Shown: positions 34,473-44,106, counted from the first letter of the stretch. The stretch: 64,000 bases of DNA from Campylobacterota bacterium (GCA_030152305.1 JASKOM010000005.1:1-64000); one strand, 5' to 3'. Numbers and translations: made by a program. The notes: generated from the sequence alone by a model not told the origin.

Positions 34473-35414
34473 TTAATAAATTTGCATTGTTAAACAGTGC
34501 AACGAACCGCCTTGTTGAATAAAAAATCTCGAATCGACTGGAACGATTTCGCGATCTTTAAATACAGTTTTGAATATTTCGATAGCTTGGTCGTCTGTTT
34601 CGATTCCGTAAATTGGTAATAAAATTGCATTATTTACAAAAATAAAATTTAAATATGTTGCTGGAAATTCACCAAAATTTGCATGTGGAACTTTGATTAA
34701 TTTCATATTTGGCAATTTTTGAGATATCTCTTCGCCAACTTCTGGCAATGCATATAAAATCGTATTTTTATCAGAAAATCTAGCCAACATATCGATATGT
34801 CCGTCTGTGTCATCTCCAGCTAAAAAACTATTTTTCAACCAAATAATCTCTTTTGCTCCGAGATATTTTTTTAAATTCAATTCGACCTCATCGCGACTAT
34901 TTTCTTGAAATCTATTTTCGTTTAAAATCGAGCTTTCAGTCAAAAGAAGAATTTCACCGTTTGTTTCGATTGCTCCACCTTCGATAAATAAATTCTCAAC
35001 GAACATTTCGTTATTTTCATAAAAACCTAATTTAGCGAGTTCAGCGGAAATTTTATTATCAAGCGAAGCATCAAATTTTCCACCCCAACCGTTAAACTGA
35101 TATTTTATAAATTTAGCTTTGCCGTTATTATCAAATATCGAAATTGCGAGAGAATCTCGTCCCCAAGTGTCATTAATTTCAATTCCAGAAATATTTTTTA
35201 TCTCATATTTCGAAATTAAATTTAAATTTATTTGTTCTGTCGAAATTAAAAAAACTGGTTGAAAATCTGCCATTTTTTTAAGAAATTCTTTAAATCGAAT
35301 TTCGACTTCGGCAAAACAACAACCCCAATCTGAATCTCGATTTGGATAAATTGCAATTGTGCCTCTTTGTGTTTGCCATTCAGCTGGATAATAAAAAGTT
35401 TGATTTTGTTCCAA
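34473..35414 (-). CDS. aguA: Agmatine deiminase family protein
   Basis: 313 residues of the peptidyl-arginine deiminase/agmatine deiminase family. Catalytic residues are visible: DTWGRDSLA (Asp), FIEGGAIETNG, GDDTDGHIDML (His and Asp) and the nucleophile Cys307 in GGSLHCLTMQ. It converts agmatine to N-carbamoylputrescine and ammonia. Bacterial members of about 330 residues usually have this activity. It follows fliE on the minus strand without an obvious functional link. It has one GATGAGGT, read DEV, at 34885. Confidence 0.85.
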   Translation of the reverse strand: MEQNQTFYYPAEWQTQRGTIAIYPNRDSDWGCCFAEVEIRFKEFLKKMADFQPVFLISTEQINLNLISKYEIKNISGIEINDTWGRDSLAISIFDNNGKAKFIKYQFNGWGGKFDASLDNKISAELAKLGFYENNEMFVENLFIEGGAIETNGEILLLTESSILNENRFQENSRDEVELNLKKYLGAKEIIWLKNSFLAGDDTDGHIDMLARFSDKNTILYALPEVGEEISQKLPNMKLIKVPHANFGEFPATYLNFIFVNNAILLPIYGIETDDQAIEIFKTVFKDREIVPVDSRFFIQQGGSLHCLTMQIY

Positions 35415-35429
35415 AATATTTCGCCTAAA

Positions 35430-35762
35430 TTACATTTGAATTCGAGTGATTTCTTTATAAGCTGAAAGTGCTTTATTTCGAACTTCAACCATAGTTTTCA
35501 TAGTTAATTCAGCTTTATCAATAGCAATTGCCGCCGAATGAAGATCTTTGACATTTCCAGAAGCTAAATCAGCCATTGCTCTTTCAGAGACTTTTTGACT
35601 TTCGTTTAATTCTTGAATGCTATTTACAAGCATTTCACTAAAAGTATCACCTGCTGATTTTTTGCTATTTTCACCAATTGGCATAATAGACTGTTTGTTA
35701 TTTCCTAATTGTTCAATTTGATCAGTATCAAAATTGATCCAAGATTTTACACCGCTAATCAT
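35430..35762 (-). CDS. fliE: Flagellar hook-basal body complex protein FliE
   Basis: 110 residues. The C-terminal helices match FliE: LNESQKVSERAMADLASGNV and IDKAELTMKTMVEVRNKALS with AYKEI near the end, the part that links the rod to the MS ring. The N-terminal half is variable as usual. It follows flgC by 23 bp, as in typical flgBC-fliE operons, but flgB is not present upstream of flgC here. Confidence 0.9.
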   Translation of the reverse strand: MISGVKSWINFDTDQIEQLGNNKQSIMPIGENSKKSAGDTFSEMLVNSIQELNESQKVSERAMADLASGNVKDLHSAAIAIDKAELTMKTMVEVRNKALSAYKEITRIQM

Positions 35763-35785
35763 TTTTCATTTTCCTTTATATTTAA

Positions 35786-36277
35786 TTAACTCATAATACT
35801 TATGGCATTTTCGACCATAGTTTTAACACTTTGAACAGCTGAAACATTTGCCTGATAAGATCTTGTTGCTTCGATGAGGTCAGCCATTTCGACAACTGGA
35901 TTTATATTTGGATAAGCTACATAACCTTTGCTATCGGCATCAGGATGAGCAGGATCATATTTCATTTTTGGTTCGCTATCGTCTCGAACTATTTTATCAA
36001 CAACAACACTCATAACTGGTGGAGTTGGAACTTTTCCGCGATCGCCTTCTTTTAATGGATCTTCATATTTTAAACTATCGTTATTTTTTTCAAGTTCAGC
36101 ATTAAGCACCTCATCAAAATTAACAGCTTTAAATAAAACTTCTTGTCTTCGATATGGACCACCTTCAGCAGTTCGAGTCGTATTTGCATTTGCGATATTC
36201 GAACTTATAACATTAATTCTAGCTCGTTGAGCAGAAAGACCGTAACCGTTTATATCAAAACTAGATAAAAATCCCAT
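35786..36277 (-). CDS. flgC: Flagellar proximal rod protein FlgC
   Basis: 163 residues. N-terminal rod motif GLSAQRARINVISSNIANAN followed by YRRQEVLF, and the C-terminal rod helix NPVVEMADLIEATRSYQANV. It is a proximal rod subunit in the periplasm. flgC-fliE form a two-gene operon whose promoter should lie in the 174-bp gap to the divergent gene at 36452; that gap has an inverted repeat ACTCTATT/AATAGAGT but no convincing sigma-54 element. It contains two GATGAGGT copies (35873, 36108). Confidence 0.93.
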   Translation of the reverse strand: MGFLSSFDINGYGLSAQRARINVISSNIANANTTRTAEGGPYRRQEVLFKAVNFDEVLNAELEKNNDSLKYEDPLKEGDRGKVPTPPVMSVVVDKIVRDDSEPKMKYDPAHPDADSKGYVAYPNINPVVEMADLIEATRSYQANVSAVQSVKTMVENAISIMS

Positions 36278-36451
36278 GTGTTTCCTTTATAAAACTCTAT
36301 TAAATATTTTTAAATTATAAAAATAGAGTCAAACGAATTTTATATTAATTTAAATAATAAAATAAACACATGTTAAATAACAGGCAAGTCTTCAAAATAA
36401 TAGAAATCATCGTTAGTTATAATTAGAAAAATTTATCATAAATGAGTATTA

Positions 36452-37153
36452 ATGAAATATTACATGTATAGCTTGTTACCAATTAGCATAACAACGGTTT
36501 TATCTTCTCAAGATCAATGGCTTGTAAGTTTTTCAGGTTCAAACGATTTAAAAACTTACACAAGTCGTGATGTTACAGCGATTGGTTCATTTGGCGGTGG
36601 AGCTTTAAATTCGATTAAACTTCAAGATAAAGTAAATGCTGATCATGTTTATAATATGCAAGGTATTAAAATTGGTAAAAATTTTGATTTTTGGCGACTT
36701 TATGCTGAATATGATATTTTTACATATGAAAAAGACAAAAACGAACCTTTTGATAAAAATGTTGATGGTTGGATATTAACTTTAAATTCTGACTATTTAT
36801 TTAAATTACCTTCGGTTGATAATTTTGCATTTTTTATTGGTGGAGCGGTTGCCGTTGCAGGTGCAAAACCTGAAGGTCTTAAATCTTCTTCAGCTCCAGC
36901 AATTGGCGGACAAACGGGTTTTATTTTTGATTTTTATAAACGACCAGATTATACTTTATCTCTTGAAGCAGGTTTTAGATATATGGTTATGAGTATCGAA
37001 TTTAAAGAAAATATAACAGATCCTTATCTCGTTGGTGCTACAGAATCTCAACTTAAATATGTTGATCCGTCTGCAACTTTAACATCTATTAAATTAGAAG
37101 CTGACACAACAACTTTAAAAAATACATATTTAAGTTTAAATATTTTATTTTAA
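36452..37153 (+). CDS. Predicted outer-membrane beta-barrel protein
   Basis: 233 residues. Short signal-like N-terminus (YSLLPISITTVLSS), then alternating polar and hydrophobic strands with aromatic ends, for example NFDFWRLYAEYDIFTYE, FAFFIGGAVAVAGAK, GFIFDFYKR and YTLSLEAGFRYMVM, and a C-terminal Phe (LSLNILF), the usual outer-membrane insertion signal. It resembles small 8-10-stranded barrels. It begins a plus-strand cluster of an envelope protein, START protein and chemotaxis-like signalling genes, separated by only 3 bp from the next gene. Function unknown. Confidence 0.65.
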   Translation: MKYYMYSLLPISITTVLSSQDQWLVSFSGSNDLKTYTSRDVTAIGSFGGGALNSIKLQDKVNADHVYNMQGIKIGKNFDFWRLYAEYDIFTYEKDKNEPFDKNVDGWILTLNSDYLFKLPSVDNFAFFIGGAVAVAGAKPEGLKSSSAPAIGGQTGFIFDFYKRPDYTLSLEAGFRYMVMSIEFKENITDPYLVGATESQLKYVDPSATLTSIKLEADTTTLKNTYLSLNILF

Positions 37154-37156
37154 TTA

Positions 37157-37756
37157 ATGCAATATATTTTTATTTTTGTTATTTTTGTAACTTTTTTAAA
37201 TTCCAGTGATTGGATTGAACGATTAAAGAAAAATAATATTATCGTTGAAACTCGTCAAACTGAACTTTCTGATATAGATGAATTCAAAGCAACAGCTTTG
37301 ATAAATTCTCCGTTATTTAATATATTAAATGTTATTGAAAATCCGAAACTTTGTTCAACTTGGATTAAATATTGCAAAAGCGATGAGGTCATAAAAATTA
37401 TCAGTTCAAATATAAAAATTAAGCGAACAATTACAGAAATGCCTTGGCCTTTGCAAAATAGAGAATCTGTCGTGAAATATATAAAAACATATGCAAAAGA
37501 TAAAAATCTTGTTTCGATTGCATTTTTTTCAGAATCTGAAAATTATCCCGTTGATAAAAATAGCGAATTCGTTAGAATTGATTTGTTAAAAGGCTTTTGG
37601 ATTTTGGAAGAAATCGAGCATAATTTAACAAAAGTGATTTATCAAGTTTTAGCTGAACCAAAAAATATTCCTGCTTGGCTAGTTAATAGCGGGGTTGTTG
37701 AACAACCATATGAAACATTATTAAATTTAAAAAATATGATGGAGGCGAAAAAATAG
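37157..37756 (+). CDS. Exported START/SRPBCC-domain lipid-binding-like protein
   Basis: 199 residues with an N-terminal signal (MQYIFIFVIFVTFLNSS). The body has START-like landmarks: EFKATALINSPLFNILNVIE, TEMPWPLQNRESV and VLAEPKNIPAWLVNSGVVEQ, ending with TLLNLKNMM. START domains of this shape hold lipids or other hydrophobic ligands. In several bacteria they are encoded near envelope transport genes. Here it lies between an outer-membrane barrel and a CheY gene, 2 bp before the latter. The ligand cannot be inferred. Confidence 0.7.
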   Translation: MQYIFIFVIFVTFLNSSDWIERLKKNNIIVETRQTELSDIDEFKATALINSPLFNILNVIENPKLCSTWIKYCKSDEVIKIISSNIKIKRTITEMPWPLQNRESVVKYIKTYAKDKNLVSIAFFSESENYPVDKNSEFVRIDLLKGFWILEEIEHNLTKVIYQVLAEPKNIPAWLVNSGVVEQPYETLLNLKNMMEAKK

Positions 37757-37758
37757 CC

Positions 37759-38121
37759 ATGAAATTAATGATAGTTGATGATTCAGTCATTATTCGTAAA
37801 GCAATTCAAAAATATAGTGCAAAATATAATTTAGAATTAGTCGGAATGGTTGGTGATGGAAAAAGTGCATTAGAACTTTTTGAGAAAACTCTTCCAGATA
37901 TCGTAACTTTAGATATTACAATGCCAGAAATGGACGGTTTAACGGCTCTTGACAAAATGTTAGAAATTAAATCAGATGCGATAATTATTGTTATTTCTGC
38001 TCAATCTGATAAATCAACAGCATTGTCAGCTCTTGAAAAAGGTGCAACCGATTTTATTGGCAAACCATTTAACGAAGAAAAATTAGACAAAGTTTTACAA
38101 AAAGTTTTAGAGGATGTTTAA
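37759..38121 (+). CDS. Single-domain response regulator, CheY-like
   Basis: 120 residues, a complete receiver: acidic pair Asp7-Asp8 (IVDDSVII), phosphoacceptor Asp52 (TLDITMPEMDG), conserved Ser/Thr (VISAQS) and the Lys of FIGKPF. No output domain. It is followed by a CheX-type phosphatase and a membrane CheA-like kinase, so the three probably form one phosphorelay; it is not necessarily the flagellar-motor CheY of the organism. The symbol cheY is avoided for that reason. Confidence 0.92.
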   Translation: MKLMIVDDSVIIRKAIQKYSAKYNLELVGMVGDGKSALELFEKTLPDIVTLDITMPEMDGLTALDKMLEIKSDAIIIVISAQSDKSTALSALEKGATDFIGKPFNEEKLDKVLQKVLEDV

Positions 38122-38122
38122 A

Positions 38123-38602
38123 ATGAGAGAAATAAATCTTGACTTATTTACAAAGTCTGTTGAAAAATATTTCGCTGAATTTAATGAATTAGATTCGTTG
38201 ATAATTAAAAATTATGTAGTTGTTTTATCAAATGATTCAAAATATTTAGCAAAATATGTTTTAGATTATACGGCGGCTGTTTCAATTGGAGGAGATTTCA
38301 TCGGAGCTGTTTATGTAACTTTTGATAAACAAGTTCTGTCAAATCTTATAAATGTAATTTTAGGATCAGATAATCCCGAACATGAGGAACTCGTTGATAT
38401 GGCTGGTGAAATCGTTAATACTTTATCAGGTAATGCAAGAGAATTTTTAGGTGCAAAATTTAATATTTCTATTCCATTTGTTATTAGTGGCAACAATGTA
38501 AATATAGAATTTCCAAGATTAAAATCACCAATTTATATTTTACCTTGCAGTTGGCACGATAATAATTTTTCTGTTTGTGTGAGCTTTAAAAATTCACATT
38601 AA
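38123..38602 (+). CDS. cheX: CheX-like chemotaxis phosphatase
   Basis: About 160 residues from ATG 38123; this start is preferred to one three codons earlier because AGAGG is 9 nt upstream. The CheC/CheX signature Glu-x-x-Asn occurs once, in ELVDMAGEIVNTLSGNARE, as in CheX (CheC has two). CheX dephosphorylates CheY-P. Its gene starts directly at the end of the CheY gene and precedes the CheA-like kinase, supporting a closed kinase, regulator and phosphatase circuit. Confidence 0.85.
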   Translation: MREINLDLFTKSVEKYFAEFNELDSLIIKNYVVVLSNDSKYLAKYVLDYTAAVSIGGDFIGAVYVTFDKQVLSNLINVILGSDNPEHEELVDMAGEIVNTLSGNAREFLGAKFNISIPFVISGNNVNIEFPRLKSPIYILPCSWHDNNFSVCVSFKNSH

Positions 38603-38619
38603 ATTTATTTAAGGTTTTC

Positions 38620-41505
38620 ATGCAATTTTATTTTTCTGGATTTAGTATTGGCTTTTTAACAATAGCAATTGCATCATTTATTTTTATTGGATATTTATTT
38701 AGTGTAAAAAATAGATCAACAGCAACAAATTATATGATTGTTTTGATGTTTAGCATGATCATGTCTTTTATAAATTTATTTTTTGTTTTTGCCAGTTTAA
38801 ACACGGTCGTATCTCAAGTTTTTTTATGGTTTCATCATGTTGCTGTATTAAGTCTTCACGGTTTATTAATGTTCGTTTATCATTTCCCACGAGATACTTA
38901 TAAAGAAGAAGCTAGTTTAGTAAATAAGATTTCACTAACGAGTTCAATAATAGCAATATTGTCATATGTTATTCTAAGTTTTTATCAAAAACCTGAATTT
39001 CAGTTTATTGCTGATGCCTATTTTTTTAATATTAAAATTCCTGCTATCGTTGTTGGAATACAGTTTGTTTTGATGTTTATAGTTATGTTTAGAAAAATTT
39101 ATTATTATTCAGAAGAAAAATTAATTTATAACATAGAAGACGAACCAAATATTTTAAAAAAAGTTTTGCTATTTTTCAAAGTTGTTAGATTAGCTAAAAC
39201 AAAACGAGCAAAAGCCCTAAAAGGTTTCGGAGTTTTATTTTTATATGCTTTTGCAGTTCCTGTAATTATGCTATTAAATTATTCTGGTGTTATTAGTTGG
39301 GTTACTACAGCATATTTATTTGGTGTTGGAATATTAATACTTTTATTCTTTTTTATCGTATATACTCTTAATCATATGACAGAAACAACAACATTTCAAG
39401 TGAAATTATTAGGAATTACTCTTATTGGTTCATTGGTTGTTATTGGCATCGTTGGAACTTTTTCAACCGAAGATAAAAAAGAAAATTATATAAGTTTAAA
39501 AAAAGAACAAATTGAAAGTATTAAATATATAATAATAGAAAATAAATTCGATAAACTAAACAATGTTAACGAACTAGAATATATATTAGAAATAAATAAT
39601 AGCAAAATTGAATATGTTTATTTGAAACAAGAAAAAGAAAATTTAATAAAACCTCATCTAAATTTTAATGAACTTTCAAATAAACGAATAAAATATAATG
39701 CAAGGTTGAATGAACTATATTTCAGTAAATTTGAAGAAAATAACAAGAATTTATTTTTTGTAAATTTTGATGTCATGATAAATAATCAATTATACGAAAT
39801 AGGTTTTAATTATATATCTTATCGACAAACTATACATGAAACAGCAATTAAAGTATTATTAATGCTGATTTTTGCAACGATAATTATTTTAACACTTTAT
39901 CCTTTGTTTTTTAGAAAAAATATCGCTGAACCATTAAATAATTTACTCGAAGGTATCAAAAAAGTTCAAAACGGTTCGCTTAATGTTGAAATTCAAATCA
40001 TTTTTAAAGATGAAATAGGTTTTTTAACAGATGCTTTTAATTCGATGATTAGAACAATTAAAACTTCGAAAGAAGAATTAGAAAACTATGCTTCAAATCT
40101 AGAATCAATGGTAAAAACAAGAACTCAAGAGCTTAGCGATGCAAAAGATGAAACCGACAGAATCTTGGAAAATGTCGATGAAGGTCTATTTTTAATTATG
40201 TATGAATATGGCAGATTTATCATGGGCAGTCAATATTCGAAAATATTAAAAAATATTTTTATGTCTGAACATTTATCAAAAGTTGAATTTAATGATTTAG
40301 TTTCAAAACATATCGATAAAAATAAAGTTGCAGATTTAGACAAATTTTTAAAATTAATGTTCAAAAAAAATATTGATGAAAATACTTTGTATGAATTAAA
40401 TCCTTTAAATAATATTAAATTTGTTTTTCAAACAGAAAATAAATATTTGATTTTTAAATTTCGTCGAGTTATAAAAGGTAGAGTTGTTTCACATTTATTA
40501 GTTACGGTTAGAGATGTTACAGCCGAAGTTGAACTTGCTGAAAAACTTGCAAAAACAGAACATGAAAATAAAACTCAAATGGAAATATTGTTCAAAGTAT
40601 TAAATACTGACACAGCTTTATTAAACGATTTTATTTTTAGTGCTGATAACGAAATTGATGAAATCGAATTAGCTTTAGAAAATCAAAATAATTTATTAAT
40701 AAATTTAGAACAACTTTATCGTTCGACTCACACGATTAAAGGCAATGCATCGCTTTTAGATTTAACATTTTTAGCTGAAACAGCTCATATTTTAGAAGAA
40801 CATTTACAAAATTTAAAAAATAAACACTCTATTTCTATCGAAGATTCAAAAGAAATTTATAAAGGCTTTGAATCTCTTAAAAAATCGATAGTTTCGATGA
40901 ATGAAACAGTTCAGAAATTACTTTTATTTAAAAATAATATTGGTGATCAAAATTTAAATATTAATAACATGACGATAAAAGCTCTTGAAAATTTAATCGA
41001 AAAAAATTCAGATGAAAATAAAAGCTTGAAACTTGAAACGATTAATTTTGATCTTACAAATTTAGAAACTAAAAAACGAGTTTTAATAAAAGATATTTTA
41101 GTTCAATTTGTTAGAAATTCGATAGCTCACGGAATTGAAAATCATGATGAACGAATTTTAAACGGCAAAGATAAAATAGGCACAATAAAATTAACCAGCA
41201 GTTTGGAAAATGGCATATTTAAATTAATTTACGAAGATGACGGAAAAGGAATTAATATCGAACGAATTAAACAAAAAGCTATCGAAAATAAAACGATTTC
41301 TGAAGATCATGCTAACAAAATAAGTAACAACGAAATAGCCAATTTAATATTTTTATCTGGAATTTCAAGTGCAACAACAACAACGATGATGGCTGGTCGT
41401 GGTGTTGGTTTGGATCTCGTCAAAGATAAATTAAATAAAATTAATGGCTCTATTTATATTGAATTTGAAAAAAATAAATTTACAAGATTTGTAATAAATA
41501 TATAA
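38620..41505 (+). CDS. Membrane-bound CheA-like histidine kinase with HPt domain
   Basis: 961 residues. Seven or eight membrane helices occupy about 1-285 (7TM-type sensor), followed by an extracytoplasmic segment (about 286-405), a further membrane helix (about 408-428) and a HAMP domain (NIAEPLNNLLEGIKKVQNG). A coiled coil and PAS-like region follow. The HPt domain has the phosphoacceptor His704 in YRSTHTIKGNASLL, and the ATPase domain has RNSIAHGIENHDE, YEDDGKGI and MAGRGVGLDLVK, all CheA-like. The CheW-binding P5 domain seems absent. The combination of 7TM sensor and CheA-type core in one protein is uncommon. It is presumably the kinase for the adjacent CheY/CheX pair. Confidence 0.85.
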   Translation: MQFYFSGFSIGFLTIAIASFIFIGYLFSVKNRSTATNYMIVLMFSMIMSFINLFFVFASLNTVVSQVFLWFHHVAVLSLHGLLMFVYHFPRDTYKEEASLVNKISLTSSIIAILSYVILSFYQKPEFQFIADAYFFNIKIPAIVVGIQFVLMFIVMFRKIYYYSEEKLIYNIEDEPNILKKVLLFFKVVRLAKTKRAKALKGFGVLFLYAFAVPVIMLLNYSGVISWVTTAYLFGVGILILLFFFIVYTLNHMTETTTFQVKLLGITLIGSLVVIGIVGTFSTEDKKENYISLKKEQIESIKYIIIENKFDKLNNVNELEYILEINNSKIEYVYLKQEKENLIKPHLNFNELSNKRIKYNARLNELYFSKFEENNKNLFFVNFDVMINNQLYEIGFNYISYRQTIHETAIKVLLMLIFATIIILTLYPLFFRKNIAEPLNNLLEGIKKVQNGSLNVEIQIIFKDEIGFLTDAFNSMIRTIKTSKEELENYASNLESMVKTRTQELSDAKDETDRILENVDEGLFLIMYEYGRFIMGSQYSKILKNIFMSEHLSKVEFNDLVSKHIDKNKVADLDKFLKLMFKKNIDENTLYELNPLNNIKFVFQTENKYLIFKFRRVIKGRVVSHLLVTVRDVTAEVELAEKLAKTEHENKTQMEILFKVLNTDTALLNDFIFSADNEIDEIELALENQNNLLINLEQLYRSTHTIKGNASLLDLTFLAETAHILEEHLQNLKNKHSISIEDSKEIYKGFESLKKSIVSMNETVQKLLLFKNNIGDQNLNINNMTIKALENLIEKNSDENKSLKLETINFDLTNLETKKRVLIKDILVQFVRNSIAHGIENHDERILNGKDKIGTIKLTSSLENGIFKLIYEDDGKGINIERIKQKAIENKTISEDHANKISNNEIANLIFLSGISSATTTTMMAGRGVGLDLVKDKLNKINGSIYIEFEKNKFTRFVINI

Positions 41506-41508
41506 ATT

Positions 41509-42168
41509 ATGTCTTATATTAAATATGATTTAAATAATAACAGTTGCAGTTTAAATAAAAGTTGTGTTTGTAATCTTGATTATAAATTAACTGGAACTCA
41601 TTTGAATGCTTCAATGTTGTTTTTTGATTTACGAGGTTCAACAACAATTGCAGAAAAATTAGAACCAATGATTTTTTCAGAATTTTTAAGTGAATTATTC
41701 ACAGATATTATGGATCTAATTTATGGCAACGGCGGAACAGTTAATAAAATTATGGGCGATGGAATTTTTGCAACTTTTGGCTGTCCCGAAACCACTGGCG
41801 ATGATGCATATCAATGCACAAAAACGGCTTTACAAATTCGCGAATATTTAAATACTTTTAATGATGTTAGACCTAGTTATTTGGAACATGAAATTAAATG
41901 TGGTATCGGGATTTCAACTGGTAAAGTTTTTGCTGGAAATATCGGTTCAATAAGGCGAATGGAATATACGGTTTTGGGTGATGCCGTTAATACTGCTTCT
42001 AGATTAGAATCATTAACAAAAGATATCGGTCATGATATTTTAATTGACGGAAATACTTATAATATATTAAAAGATAGGATTAATATCGAAACAACTGAAA
42101 TTAGTCATGTTAAAGGCAAAACAGAGGTCTTGAAAATTTTTAAATTAATTAGCTTAAAGGATAAATAA
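41509..42168 (+). CDS. Class III adenylate/guanylate cyclase
   Basis: 219 residues, almost entirely a class III cyclase catalytic domain. Metal-binding Asp residues are in LFFDLRGST and KIMGDGIFATFG; VLGDAVNTASRLE is the transition-state and purine region; ISTGKVFAGNIG is also typical. A 30-residue Cys-containing N-terminus (CSLNKSCVCN) precedes it. Likely product cAMP, though GTP use cannot be ruled out. It follows the CheA-like kinase by 3 bp, suggesting control by the same signal. A phosphodiesterase-like hydrolase is encoded at 11257-12030. No cAMP receptor gene is in the window. Confidence 0.88.
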   Translation: MSYIKYDLNNNSCSLNKSCVCNLDYKLTGTHLNASMLFFDLRGSTTIAEKLEPMIFSEFLSELFTDIMDLIYGNGGTVNKIMGDGIFATFGCPETTGDDAYQCTKTALQIREYLNTFNDVRPSYLEHEIKCGIGISTGKVFAGNIGSIRRMEYTVLGDAVNTASRLESLTKDIGHDILIDGNTYNILKDRINIETTEISHVKGKTEVLKIFKLISLKDK

Positions 42169-42169
42169 A

Positions 42170-43312
42170 ATGACAGAATCGATTAATTTAATTTGGAGTT
42201 TATTTGTATTTTTTTATAGTTATAAACTGATTTTTATTTTTATTACTCAAGAATATTTTAAAAAGTTTTCTAAAAATAAAGCAGATAGACAGCCTTTTAT
42301 TTCGATTATTGTTCCTGCAAGAAATGAAGAAAATAATATTTCAAATTGTGTTCAATCTTTTTTAAATCAGAATTATCCAAAAAATAAATATGAAATAATC
42401 GTTGTTAACGATAATTCGACTGATAAAACAGCTGAAATTGTTCAGGAATTTTGTAACAAATTTAATAATATAAAATTGATTAATGCTCCAGTTTTACCAG
42501 AAAATTGGACAGGCAAAAATCATGCTTCGTATCTAGGTTATTTAAATGCTCAAGGTGAATATTTATGTTTTATTGATGCTGATGTAACAGCAGTTAATAA
42601 TAATATTTTACAAAAAAGTATAAATTTTGCATTGTTTGAACAAACTGATTTGTTTTCATTGAGTCCAATGCAAACAGTGGTTTCTATCGAAGAACAATTA
42701 TTATTGCCAGGGATTTTTTTAGCTATTGCAGGTGATTTAAATATAAGACTTATTAATAGTTCAAATAAAAAATATGCCGTTGCAAGTGGTCAGTTTTTAA
42801 TGTTTAAACGATCAAGTTATGAGCAAATAGGCACACATTTGGCAATAAAAAATATTATTAACGATGATTTAACTTGGGCAAGAATTATTAAAGCTAATAA
42901 TTTAAAATTAAATTTTTCATTGGCAAAAAAAGATCAATTATTAGCACGAATGTATACAAATACAGACACAATTATCAAAGGTTTTATAAAAAATCTAGCT
43001 GATATGATTGCACCTACTTATCAAAAATTAGTTTTAGAAATATTTTTTATATCAACTATAAGTTTTGGAGCATATTTTGTTCCAATTTCTTTATTTTTAT
43101 TTGATTTGCCAAATAGCATATTTTTGACATCGATTATAAGTTCAATCAGTTTTTGGTTAATAATTATTTCGTCGTCGTTGCAATTAAGATCATCTCCGTT
43201 AATAATTATCTGGACACCTTTATCGTTTTTTATTTATTTAATTTTGCTTTATAAAAGTTTTATTATTAAAAATGAAAATCGAAAAATTATTTGGAAAGAT
43301 AGAATTTATTAA
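42170..43312 (+). CDS. Membrane-associated family 2 glycosyltransferase
   Basis: 380 residues. GT2 core motifs: ISIIVPARNEENNI, IVVNDNSTDKTAEI (DxS), CFIDADVTA (DxD) and NDDLTWARIIKAN. Membrane helices lie at the N-terminus (about 10-27) and in the C-terminal ~100 residues (about 290-370), as in HpnB/CrtQ-like transferases acting on lipid carriers or carotenoid/hopanoid precursors. The acceptor is unknown. It is the last gene of the plus-strand cluster from 36452, 1 bp after the cyclase. A terminator follows. Confidence 0.82.
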   Translation: MTESINLIWSLFVFFYSYKLIFIFITQEYFKKFSKNKADRQPFISIIVPARNEENNISNCVQSFLNQNYPKNKYEIIVVNDNSTDKTAEIVQEFCNKFNNIKLINAPVLPENWTGKNHASYLGYLNAQGEYLCFIDADVTAVNNNILQKSINFALFEQTDLFSLSPMQTVVSIEEQLLLPGIFLAIAGDLNIRLINSSNKKYAVASGQFLMFKRSSYEQIGTHLAIKNIINDDLTWARIIKANNLKLNFSLAKKDQLLARMYTNTDTIIKGFIKNLADMIAPTYQKLVLEIFFISTISFGAYFVPISLFLFDLPNSIFLTSIISSISFWLIIISSSLQLRSSPLIIIWTPLSFFIYLILLYKSFIIKNENRKIIWKDRIY

Positions 43313-43324
43313 TTTTGAAGTTTT

Positions 43325-43352
43325 GTTCCTGTTTTTATAAAAAATCAGGAAC
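43325..43352. terminator. Bidirectional terminator between GT2 gene and atpB
   Basis: GTTCCTG (43325-43331) and CAGGAAC (43346-43352) form a 7-bp stem whose loop has complementary T5 and A6 runs extending the helix. It lies between convergent genes, so it can end both transcripts. Confidence 0.7.
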
Positions 43353-43391
43353 TTGTTATTTTGTTAAAAAGTAATTATTTGTTTTGTTTAA

Positions 43392-44069
43392 TTAATGACT
43401 GTCGCTAATATGAACAGCACCAGCTAAATAAACATATGTAAGAATCATAATAATAAATGCTTGAAGAATAGCCGAAAATGCCAAAAGAGCAAATGCTGGA
43501 AGTGGAGCAATCCACGGAGCAAGCATAAGAACAACTGCTAAGAATAAATCATCACCTTTTATATTTCCAAAAAGTCGAAATGAAAGTGAAATTATTCTTG
43601 AAATATGTGAAATTATTTCGATTGGAAACATTAACCATGATAGCCACCAAACTGGTCCTGAAAAATGTCCAAAATATTTTGCAAAACCATTTCGTTTAAT
43701 ACCTTCATAATTATAATAAACAAAAATTGTAATTGCTAAAGCCAATGTAAAATCTAACATACTTGACGGTGCTTCAAATCCTGGAATAATTCCTATTAAG
43801 TTTGCAAAAAATACAAAAAGTCCTAATGTTGCAACAAGCGGTAAATATTTTTTTGCATCATCTTTACCGATTGTCTCTCGTCCCATTGACAAAACACCTA
43901 TTAAATATGCTTCCATCAAATTTTGAACTCCGACTGGAACTAGTCGCATAGATTTAATAGTTATATTAGCCATGATCATAACAATCATTGCTACTAATAA
44001 CATGTGAGAAAGATAAATCCAACTGTGGTTATGTGATATCAACCCAGCGAATGTAAAGAGTTCATGCAT
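43392..44069 (-). CDS. atpB: F1Fo ATP synthase subunit a
   Basis: 225 residues with five or six membrane helices. The essential proton-channel Arg lies in [15 protein letters not shown], and the following [20 protein letters not shown] helix with Gln is typical of subunit a; [19 protein letters not shown] is the conserved mid-region. The gene is monocistronic here, separated from other atp structural genes, as is usual in Campylobacterota. An atpZ/atpI-like gene is elsewhere in the window (59864-60133). A promoter with TATAAT is predicted upstream. Confidence 0.95.
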   Translation of the reverse strand: MHELFTFAGLISHNHSWIYLSHMLLVAMIVMIMANITIKSMRLVPVGVQNLMEAYLIGVLSMGRETIGKDDAKKYLPLVATLGLFVFFANLIGIIPGFEAPSSMLDFTLALAITIFVYYNYEGIKRNGFAKYFGHFSGPVWWLSWLMFPIEIISHISRIISLSFRLFGNIKGDDLFLAVVLMLAPWIAPLPAFALLAFSAILQAFIIMILTYVYLAGAVHISDSH

Positions 44070-44106
44070 AGTTACTCCTATGAATAATAAAATATAATTT
44101 CTCGAA

